Source: Notospermus geniculatus (lineage: Eukaryota > Nemertea > Pilidiophora > Heteronemertea > Lineidae). From it: 64,000 nucleotides of DNA. The notes under the pieces were generated by a model. The model searched no databases, was not told where the DNA came from, and saw only the letters and a program-made list of their open reading frames with translations. Shown here in pieces: positions 14,201 through 26,200 of this stretch. Made by a program: the position numbers and the translations under genes. The stretch is from the NCBI GenBank assembly GCA_002633025.1, contig NMRB01001672.1:68094-132093 (forward strand), given 5' to 3'. Position 1 is the stretch's first letter, and each line of letters opens with the position of its first letter.

Positions 14201-17200
14201 AAGAATGTGCAACAGTGGACAATCAGCAAAAGTGTCCACTCACCTAAGATGATGAGGTGAAGGAGACGGCTGGACTCCTGACGACCTTGACCCAGGACGA
14301 TCCGGTCCACCAGGGGGTGGGGGTGGGGGCGGACCGTTCATCATCATTGGAAGGGGCATACCCCGAGTTGGTAGCGGTCTGATCAGACCTTCATGATCCA
14401 TGAACTCTCGCCTCCTCTCTAAATCTGTAAGCCTGAATACAAATGACATATTAATTGTATTTTCTAGCAGCATTCCATCCCTTTCTTGCATATCGGTCTG
14501 CAGAACTGAAATCAAAGGACTTGAAATGCAAAGCAATCCCCACATGATGAAGTAAAACCAACCCTCCCAATCTTTGCCTGAGCTACAAGCCACTGATCCA
14601 ACACCATGACTGCCCAGTGTCTTCAGAAAGTTTGCTACAAACAAGGATCTGCCTCTTCTATCCATTTCACTTACTTTTGGCGGAGGATAGCCGACTCAGC
14701 CTTGGCCTCTTTTAGGTCTCGCTCTGCAGCTCTTGCAGCCAACTGAAACACAAAGAAGACAACATTTTAACAACATATAACATAGAGAAAGATGTGTCAA
14801 CTGCTATAGCTTGATTTTCACAACATTCCTGAGGAATCCCACAGAATCTCAACAAAAACTTTCATTTCTCAACGAGGAGGATTTTCATACTCAGTGACCC
14901 GATGGCCTTCTCATTCTACTCACCCAGTTTTCATGAGCCTTCTTCTCATTGGTAGATATCTGATTCCTAAAGTCTCGCTCGATGTTTGAGATTTCCTTTT
15001 TCAGATCTTCAACTTGGGATCGATACATCGCCATCTTTTGTTCGATTTCTTGCGACTTTTCGTTGTATGCCTCCAATTCGCCTTCCTTTGCCTTCTTCTG
15101 AGTGAGCTGTACACCTAATTCCCTACAAGACAAGCACTATTTTCTTACACTTCATCTGAGAGCAAACAAAACAAAGTCCAGCTGTGGAGTGAATCACTGA
15201 ACAAAACATGGGGTGTCAGAGTGGTGCAACGGAAACATCAGCACCTGTCACCTCTGTGGTTACGGGTTCAATCCCCAGTCCACCCCTCTCTTCACGTGAT
15301 AGAAAGGGCAACTCCCTTTGACAGCGCAGGTTTACTCTGGCTACTCCCATTTTCTCTCTCCACTTACTTTTGCATTTGTAACTCCTTTTCTTTGAAATAA
15401 GACGAGAGCACAGACAACTTGGTCATGGATTCTGCACTTTCTCTTTCAGCTTTAGATTGGTTCATTTTGAGCGATTCCATCTCTTGCGTGATGTGCTTCA
15501 TTTGCTCTGTAGGAAAACAAAATACATGTAACTCATGTATCACCTCCACCAGCTACATTTACAGCTGAACGTCGGATACCATCGTGTCAACCCATATTTA
15601 CCTTCCATCTCTTGCCTCGACTCCGTCTCTATCACAAGTTTCTGCTGTAGTGATGCCTTATCCTCCTCTACCTGTTGTAGTATGGCATTCATTCTCGACA
15701 CGTTGATCATAGCCGCCACTTTCTCCTGAAGTTTGGAATTCTTTGCCTCGCCGCCAGATTCATCATTCTCATCACCTTCCTCGTTCTCTGTCTCTAATAC
15801 TTTGAGTTGCATGAAGCAGTCTTTTAGCACCTGAAGTTTGAGGCAAGGCACTGGAGGTTTAGTATAAGTAGGCAACAACTTTACAATTTATACTTCCAAG
15901 AAATCAACTACCGGTATGAAAGGACAGAACAGTGCTTGCTTCCCATAAACTCACCACATTGCTCATAACAAGAGGTCGATAGGCCTGGACACTCAGCTGA
16001 CAAATAGAAGCCATACATCTGTACAGTGAAGTCACAGAGACACATCTATAACAAACTCACCTCAATTTCATTTTCTTTGAATGATATACTGTCTTGTAAA
16101 TCTTTTGTCTGACTCTCTAGGCTCGTCACGCTGGTTTGTAGTTCTTTTACTCTGAAAGTGCAACCACAAGACTAGAAATGTTAAATTCGCTCAACAGCGA
16201 ATTTGATGACCTCCACATCCAGATATGCCAGAGCTATGTTTCTCCATCCTTGGGACTGAAAGTGCCAAGTCTGATGATAATCTTGGTGCTACTGAACATG
16301 TTGAAATTCGTTGAGACGATCTGGTCATTTAATAGTGTATGTATGATTATGTAGGCCAAGCTACATACCGGGCCGTCCGGGCCGGGGCTATGCACACGGC
16401 TTTACAACTGCGTTTGTCGCTCCTGTTTACGTCGCTTAAAACATCCTATTTTTGTGATGATGATTCTCGAAAGTTTTTAAGAATAAAGGGTTGAGAGTTG
16501 AGGATTGGATGTGATGTGTAACGATAATCTTTGGAGACTGATACTGAAGTTATCCACGGCACTACGCCGTCAGAACTGACACGAGCACATGTACGCCGCC
16601 ATGCTGACCTAAATGTAATTATCATGTCGATCGCCGATTGGCCAGATGACTGACCTAGAAATTATTCCTGGAACGTGTGCAGTAGTGTGTGACGTCACCG
16701 TGCATCCGAGAAAATATATATGACGTCAGCGAAAACTGCGTCGCGGCCGCCGCGAGTGACGCTGTGTTGCTGGGGGCGACGTCATGGTTGTTGACTGCGT
16801 CACGATCTCAGCGAGCCGGCGAATTTTTCATTAAAAATCGCCCCAAAATCGGTTAATAATGCAAGTATGTAAAATTCCAGCCTTTCAGACCTGGCAACAA
16901 TCATATTTCTGCTTGTGACGAAGTTTGAGCGCGATCCGTTCAGTAGTTTTTGCAAAACCGTCCCGGGAATGTGAAAATTGGAGAGAAAGAAAGAAAGAAA
17001 TCCTGCGAAACCAATATGTCCTCCCCACCGTGAGGTGTGGAGGCCATAATGAGTACAGGTAGAGGGATTGCTTCATACATGGCAACTGATCATATAGTGG
17101 AGGGAGGGAGACTCAGTAAGTCAGGCTCATGCTGAACTGGAGACTCCCAAGTTGTACTCAGAGAAATCTCTATTTGGGGCGTGTCTCTAAATAGCAGAGG

Positions 17201-20200
17201 TTACAGAGACATGATTTGACTTTGATCAGAGATCTGACTTGACTTACTTTTCACTCCAATCATCAGCCTCCACTAACAATTGTTGTTTACTTTGTTGGAG
17301 TAATGTTATCTCTTCATTCAAGGCAGCACTACTTCCTTCCAATTCCTCGACTAGTCTCTCCTTTTCTGCTAATAACGACTGAGACTGAAAACGAGAACAG
17401 AGCACATGACGACAGGCACGGTAACGAAGAAACCTCAGAATATGAGTGGCACAATGACATATCCAGAGCAGATGAGGGGTGTGTGAGGATCGGGAACCTC
17501 AAAAAATCTCAAGATTTGGGACCCCCTATCTACTCACCTCCTGTGCTTGATATTCTAGCTGTGTTTTGTGTTCATGTAACTGATACACTTGATTCTGATA
17601 CTCTATAGACTGAAAAAGACAAGAAATAGGGTGTTACACAGCAGAGAGAGTCACAGAGACAACGCTTTGCATGCACACTACAAGGGATATGGGCCTGACC
17701 AGTGCCAAAGACACAGGTATGCACAACGAGGAGATTATTAGTAGCAATGTATCACTTCCACCTTTCCAAGCTTTCACACAGTGATAGTTCACTTTCAACA
17801 AGCAGGCTGAGCAGAACAACCTTCGACTTCATTAGAGTATAGTTGATCCAAAGGCAACCTTACCTCTTGCTCTCTGTGTGCTAGATTTGTCTGTATGGTT
17901 TCTAAACTTTGCGAAAGTGTAGCCACTTCTTCTTCCGATTTTTGGACGGACTGTTTTAATGCACTATTATGAAGCTGAAAGAGAGAATGGTATCTTAACA
18001 TGGGGCAGAACAATAAGGTTTTACAAAAGACGTAATATCTTTACTAAGGTCACGTTTTTTGTACAGGACTTTGCCAAAAGCTTCACATCTCAGAAAGCAC
18101 ATGTTTGGGAATGGAGTCTAGCAGTATCAGGCCCACTGAGCGATCACAAATGGGCGCTCACTTGTCATGTCTCTTCGTCTTACCTGTAAAGTAGATATAT
18201 CCAGTTGTAATCTTTTGTTTGTTTCTTCATAAGTGGATGCTGATGACGTTGATGTAGAAGCCTTATCTTCAGCCTCCTGGATGGACTGGGCCAACGCATC
18301 TTTTTGTTTGTTAGCAACGAATAACTCCTGTTCCACTTTCTGCAGCCTCTCTGCAAAGAAAGATAATATTGTCATGTTCAGGATGAGATCGCATAGAAAA
18401 GGGAAAGTTTTTCTGAAATAATCTTAACTGCCAAATATCCTCCATGCATCCTCCCATAGCAGGGCTTTGGTCTTGCTCCTCTTCATACACTCCCATACAA
18501 AGTATGAGTGAGTGCATGAAGAGGAGCGAGTAAAAACTCTGCTGTGGGAGGATGCCTCAATGTGAAATACAATCACATCCTCCCATGACATCTGGCACAC
18601 TTTCTGAGACAAGTTGAGTAATACAATATCAGCAACAGGGAAGTATATTCTGATGATTTCAGAGGTATATTCTGCTGTAAATGGTAAAACCTAACCAGTC
18701 ACCCACCTTTTAATTTCACCATAGCTTTGTCACCTCCTCCCTGAAGTAAAAGAGACAGCACACGATAAATTTCAAAGAAATGTGCACGACCATGTAGAAT
18801 TCCGCTTGTGGTAATGAGGTCAGCAACTGTCATCCCTTGATTTAAGACTCCACAAATCATGCATAACTGATTATCACCATTTCAATTATAACATCACATT
18901 TTTACAATCTTATGAAGAACACCAACAGGTCATCCACATCCTGTGGCAATGATAGGCGGTCATACTTACACATACACATTTTAACGAAACAATAATTGAG
19001 AATATGAGGCAGATTAGGAGGAAAAGCACGGTGTGTGTTGGCGGTAGACCTATTGGCTCCTTCTCAAGAATAAGCCTCCATTCCTCTGGAAGCTGAAAAA
19101 CAGAAACATGGATCAGTGTCCAGGTTATGTTGAAGTTGCATGTATGTTGAAAATGGTCATATTTTACAACCTTACTGCCAGCCTATATTCGCTCTATCGG
19201 TACATTGATTTATTATGATTCTTACCGAGCCAATGATGGCACCAACCAAAGGTTCAGCTGTCTTAGTGAGAGTGGACATTGAGCCTTTTTCTTTGCCACT
19301 ATCTGGAAAGATAAAACAAGATAAATGTTGATTTGAGTAACTCTCATCAGTGTCAGAATCCTCCACTAATAAACTCATAGAGGCCACCGACAAGTCAGTT
19401 ACAACCTTGACTGACAACTTCGACTTCAGCGACCAAGGAAACGAGACTAGGCAAAATGGAAATCGAGGTTCTTCACGTGACGTCACATTTCCATGACGAC
19501 ACGATGCCGCCATATTGGCCCTCAAAATATCAAGTGACGTCATGGCTTGAACGCAGCTTCAACACACAGATCGTGTTGTCAAAATGTCATGACGTGACAG
19601 TTTTGACGTCGTCGCCGGCCATTTGACGGCCAACACGGCCGATTCTTCGCAGTCACATGACCACTGTGACGTCAATGAAGAACCTCTACCTGAAATCCCA
19701 CCAGATGAAAGGGGCCAAGGAAATGAAAGTAGGGGAAATCGAAATTGGCCCTTACACCTGAAAGTCCACCAGATAGAACATTTCGTTGCATCCGAGGGTA
19801 AGGTAAGGTGTTCAACATTTATGGTGTAGTCAACTCAGCTACCAACGACTAACGATAATTAAATGACTTTCCAATGATTCCCCAGTTACCATGGATACCA
19901 CCTGCTACAATATATGAAGACATCGAGTGGATGTGAGGTGGGAATGGAACATCTCAAATAGATCACTAAGTAAACCACGGTGAACGAATAAATTGCTCGT
20001 TCAAGTATCTGATGCAGTGCAGCATACCTGCGTACAATTATCACAGTGGAATTTTCTCATTGGACCAAGCAGCAAACCCAATTTACACTCAAAGATACTT
20101 CAGCAAGACTTCCCACTTCGAGCCACAATCTTAGTACGGAACTCTGATAGTAGGAGTAGGATGAGAGAGTATGGAGTATGTTATTGTGGTTCAAAGGCCA

Positions 20201-23200
20201 ACCTATTGCAGTGGGTTCCTCAAAGAACTAAATGTACGCCCATGGGAATATTCTACGCGTGTACATGTAATAAGCATGGTGGGAGATGGCAGGAGGAAAT
20301 AATCTATTTCCTCCTGTATACAATGTATAATGTATATTATACACCCTTCCTTTCAGCCTATTCAAGCCTTACATTCACTAATTACATTTCTGTTAGGTTG
20401 AGCAACCACTTTTTGGGGCTTGTTTTCTTTCCTTAATTGCTGTCACGTCCTGTTTGGATGGGATACTTCTAATCTACATTTGGGTTTCAGCTCAGACTGT
20501 TCTAGAGTTTCGGATTGTAAAGTTCCAGCCTGAAGAAGACCCCGGTTGGGGTCGAAAATTCGCAAACACTCTGGAAATTGCCTTTTCATTTATCATATAT
20601 TGTGTGTCAATTTTTGTGCTTTTCTCCTCTTTGGATCCTCCTGGAGATGGATATCTAAGGTTATGGAGGCCATTGCACAGTATTCCCACATCATGTGGTT
20701 CGTCAGAGTTTGTATGCCAACAAATCTGACACAATGGCAAGGAGCCAGTAAAGATAGGCCTACAGGTAGATGCATAATATAGGCCTATCATGATCAGCTG
20801 ACTTCATGTTCAAGGAACAACAATCAGGAAGGCCTATAGTATAAGGGTGGTGGTGTAAACAAGTAGGCCTACGCCTACCATTAGGCCTCGGGTTGAAAAG
20901 CAGCTACACATTTCAGTCACAAGAATTCCAACTTGGTTTTCGAGCATCAGTCAGTGTCAAACCTTTTAGCATTGCTTGCCATGAGGTTACAAAACCGAAT
21001 GACAGATTCGACAGAAGGAGAGGGTATAAACCGGTTATCACAAACAGCAGCTGTGTGGCCGTTTCTAAGTCTTTGAACCCTGCAGACACAATGCAGCGTA
21101 CTACAGGTTGAATATGACAGTTTGTTTGAAACCCACATCAGACTGGCACCAGTAACTGAGTTGCCTAGTACCACACAAGAAGCCCAAGGGGCTGCCAATC
21201 ACAACACCGATAAGAACCTGAATTACAAATTCACAAATGCTTACCAAGCTACAGTTTTATCAAATTTGTAGAAAACACCCTGAGATTTGTAGAATCCAAG
21301 ACCACTTGAAATACTGACAGTTCCTGCTTACAACATGGCTCAGTAAGTACACGTTTGTTGTAACACGATTCCAAGGCTAAGGTCAGTATATCAGGCCAGG
21401 CAAACCAATGATGTCATAGCACACACAGGATAAAGCACTCACTGGATAATATTTGTAGGTCATTCTTTATTAATCATTCAATTACACAAAATGGAAAAAT
21501 AGGCACATTAAAGGTACCGTAACTTGCACTCCAAGCTGGACAATCCAGAATAATAAACCACCTCAAAAAGGGTTATTTTATCTAAGGTTTTGGCCTCCCT
21601 ATTAGGTAATATGCTTAGGCCACTGCAATTTTTTTATCTGTTTAGCGGGCGAGCCGACATTGTATTTGCCATTTTTGGAATAAAAATAAAAATGGATTTT
21701 TCATATTTTTTATTTTCAAATTCCCCTCTGAAATGCCAGATGCAGAGTGGAGACCAAAAAAATAAATTAATATCAGACAAACTTATGTTTTAAGCCCAAA
21801 TACATCATTTATCTTTGAATATTTCATGCATGTTTGTTTGATTTTATTTTTATTTTTCCCTCCTACAATTCATTATCATTAAAACATGCTCTGACGACAA
21901 AAAAAAGTATCTTGGCCAACTTTTATTTTTATTTTTATTTTTATTCCTCCCACCTACAATTGATTTTTGAAGGTTTCGCCCGCTAAACAGAATTAATAAT
22001 TGCAGTGGCCTTACTACTGTACTTTAAAGGGTGATTCTTTTATGCTGCCACAAGTAACCTCTCTAAGTCGGTCACTCTAAAAAAAATCTCCAGACACTCA
22101 ATGGATCATTGAAAATCCTATGAAACAGCATTCCACTTTCATCATGACATACATGTAGGAAAGAAGAGTGTTTCTTCATTTACTATTCATCATGAAGCGT
22201 GCCTTTTTGCACATGACACAGGGTCGGATCCAGGGTTGACAGAAAGGGGGCGTAGCTCGACGGAGGTGGTGAGCTCTGAGAGCCGAAGCCCAAATGGGGG
22301 GGGGCTGGGGCCCTCCCCCGGAAAAAATTGACAATTTAAGTGCTTTTAGATGCATTTTCCTGGCATCTGAGAGCAAAATACTTGAATTGTTATGTGAGTA
22401 AATTTTTCTTGCTAAAAAAATCATTGCTCTGCCAAAAATAGGGGGGCGTACGCCCCCACGCCCCTGGATCCGACCCTGTAACAACTGTGCACCACCGCTC
22501 TATTAGGCTGCAATCAGATAGAGCTACACGCTACACTGACATGCCTGTTAACAAAGGCTTCATGGTCGTGAACCCTTTGTGAAGTCTTTGTTAACAGGCG
22601 TGTACGTGTAGCGTGTAGTTCTATGTGATTGCAGCCTAAAGGACAGTGGAGTCCAGTCCCTGATAAGGCATTCCTGTTCATATTGACCTCTGTAATTAGG
22701 ACATCTTTCAATAAGGGACACATTTGTCAGTCCCAAAGTTGTCCTTAATAGAGAGGTTCCATCGTATCCATACTCTATTGGAACCTCCCTTTGCAGACAC
22801 CTCTGATAGGAGGACACCTTTCCGGTTAAATCACAAATTGGTTGGTCATGTTGGGGGGGGGGAGAAAGATGAGGCCGGGCATGAACATTGGGCCTATATG
22901 TAATGTTGGATAACGTACAGCTAACACTGCTAGAGGGTGTACAGACACCACGAGATGAGGGGAACACTACAGCCTGTGACAATAATAATGTGACTCGATC
23001 TAGCGAAAGTAGGTGCATGTCACAACCGAGAAAAGGGTTAATGGCCTTATAGCACAACTAGACATACAGTGATTGCGAGCAATCACTAATTATACCCCCG
23101 CTGTGGCGCCATAACGGTCCTCGTGGCTCAGGTGAAAACTTGTTATTGAGGGCAGGTGATAATGAAATGGGCAGGAGAATTTTTGGGAAAATGTCATTTA

Positions 23201-26200
23201 AGGGCGAATGAGCACAGGGAGTGGTTTTTAGTAACACAAAGGTTCCTTGCAAAAATATAGGGCTCCAATTTCACCAATGGGTAAAATAAAATTCTGTTGG
23301 CTCCTTTTATACAGCCACTGCCAGGCTACTATTTTTCCTGTTTTTGACCAAGAGTATCTGTCATTTGGAGTGTTGTACTCCATCAGCAGTTGATCGAGAC
23401 CCTGTTTTGGCTGCACTTATTTTTGGTCCAGCTGGACCTCTGAAATATGGTTGTTGTACTGGCAGTGTGGCAATTTTGATTTTGGTTGTTGGTAATTGTA
23501 TGGCTATAGAGAAGACCTTCACTTGAAGAACGTGTGTGGAGATCAATGACAGAAAATGGTACACCGTAAGAGCTCACCACAGGTGAGCTAATGAAAGCAA
23601 TCCCTACAGTCGTTTTGCCTTAATTGAGCGGAAACCGAAATCAAGACGGCAGCCAAGGCGGCCATATTGGATGCGCTAGGAGTCTGATTTTCTAAAGGAA
23701 CCTTCCTATGGTCAATAGGAATCTACCACATTAAAACGAAAGCAATCCTTGCAGTCGTTCTCCCTTAAATGAGCGGAAACCGAAATCAAGACGGCAGCCA
23801 TGGCGGCCATATTGGATGCGCTACGAGTCCGATTTTCGAAAGGAACCTTCCTATGGTCAATATGAATGTACCACGTTGAAACGAAAGCAATCCCTGCAGT
23901 CATTCTCCCTTAAATGAGCGGAAACCGAAAGGTGAACGCACACACGCACGAACGAACGAACGAACGAACGAACGAACGAACGAACGAACGAACGCACGAA
24001 CACACGCACACACGGACGAGTTGAAAACAGTATACCCCCACCAACTCGTTGGCGGGGGTATAATAACTGAAATGTACCGGTACGTCTCTGCAGGTTGACA
24101 ATACCAGCGGACAGTAGTGATAATAGTTGAGTAAACTGATGACCAATGATGATCACCCGCGACATGTGCCTAATTTTTGCTGGAGCGGGTCACAAATATT
24201 CCCTGAACAAGAGGGAGAGAGCAGTATCACAACAGTGCATCGCTCAAGGAACACTCTCATTGGACCAGTTGGTCATAATAGGAATGAAGAAAGACCACCC
24301 TACCTGGCTCTGATGGTGCTTCAGGGACACTAGGCTTTTCTTGCTCCACAGATGGAACATCACCAGTGCTTGGTGGCGTTTCTGGAGGTGGCACTTGAGG
24401 TGTAGGAGGTTTTTCAACATCTTCAGCCTGTGGAACCTCAGGCTTAGTTTCTGGAAAATTATCACCGTAAACTTAGCACAACTTTAGCAGTAAAAGGTTT
24501 CAACACTTTATAATGGTCTTTAAAATTTCAAGAGATTGTCACTTGAACAACTTTGCAACTGAAATTTGTGTCAGTATGACATAATGTAGTGCACTGTAGT
24601 ATGCGGTGGAATTCCCGTCTATTGCACTGATAATTAGTACTGATAATTAATGACTTACCTGGAACTTTAGTTCCTGGAGAATGGGACTCGGAAGGTGAAG
24701 GCTGAATTGTACTGTCAGTGGGTGACGTAATTCCCTCAGTTTGCGCTTCGTTTGTTCCTACTGCAGTGCCTAGTTGCTCAGTCTTTGTCTCTGGAGGAAG
24801 TACCGCCTTTGACTCCATTGAAAGGACTGTCCTCTGACCAGGCAGAACAATCAGAGGTGTGGGTACGATCTCTTTTGATTTCACCCCTTCATGCCCCGGT
24901 ATCCCATGCGGCAGGCTAGGCTCAGAAGGTTTCACAGTTTTTTCCTGCCCTTCCTGTGTGGCGTTGACCTCACTTCCTCTGAATGGACTTTCAGGAGATG
25001 GCATTTCAGTGGCAGCTCTCTCAAGTTCTTGTAAGAGTTTTTGTGATCTCAGCTCATCCTCAGTGAGTTCAGTTGATTCGGTCTCTGGCACAGTACTTTG
25101 GCTTGGCTGTAGTTGGGGTGTAGCATCAACCTACAGAGAAATAACAGTGGGGACACTGTCAGGTATGCTGTCAAAATCAGACAAACAGGGAGAGTGGAAG
25201 AGAAAGGATCAGGGGCAGATCCAGAGGGGGCACACGCCTCCCCTTTTGGCCAACAAATCTGCAAAATCAACCGTGAAATTCTGGAATTTGGAGCAAATGA
25301 TGCAGAAATTGACTGCAGATTTCAATGTTCCTAGCACAGGGCGCCCCTCGTTTTCCAAATCACGGATCCACCCCTAGCGATAGCCAATCTTGCCAGTGGC
25401 TCCACTGCTCTAACTTGACAGGGTATCAGACACCAAAACGGACATCAAAGAACTGAGTTTACTCACCTTGGGTTCATCTTTAACAGTCTCTTCCTTCACA
25501 GAATCAGCCGGTTTCTCAGGCTCCTTCACCATTGGAGATTCTTGCTCAGATTTTGAGGCCTCAGCTGCTGGAGTATTAGTAGCAGTCGCAGATGGATGTG
25601 GGCTTTCTGGCCTGTTCTGCTGGCTGGCAGAATCAGATTTTGATGTATCAACAACTTCTTGTGTAGGTGTTGGGTGAATCTGAACACAAGGAAGAGGGTA
25701 AATTAGGATGAGAAAATGATGACCAGATAATGTCATATTTTTTTAGTATTTTATTTGTATGTTTCTATCAGGGCTGAAGTCATAGCATTATTGGCCATGG
25801 TACATGTAAGTATGGAAAGCCCATCTCACGCTACCCGGTACTCATGTTCCTCACTTGGATGAGGTATTTTACTTGCCCTTGCAAAGGAACATGGTACAAG
25901 GCACCATGGCTTCCTGTCCCATGCGACGAATGTGCAGAGCAGGGAATGATTCGAACCCAGGACCTGCCGCTTGCTAAGCGGACGTGATAACCACTGGGCT
26001 ATCAGGGCTCTTCATATCTGGTGCCCAGCCCAAAGTGTTAGCAGAATATCTTTCCAACTCACCTTTTTTTCAGTCTCAGCTTCTGTTTTTTTCTCAGGTT
26101 CACTTGGCTGATCAGCTGTGGAATCTTTTGGCCCAGCCTTGTCCACCAAGGTTTCATCTAGAAATGAGAATACCAATCTGTGTTAGGGACAGAAAACTAC

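Noticed and set aside
23857-24165. ORFs with FVRSFVRS repeats
   Set aside because: They come from the (CGAA)n microsatellite within the nested element.
25920-26010. Functional tRNA-Ala (AGC) gene
   Set aside because: The tRNA-like head is attached to a SINE body also found at 52483-52747, and the acceptor stem does not pair well.
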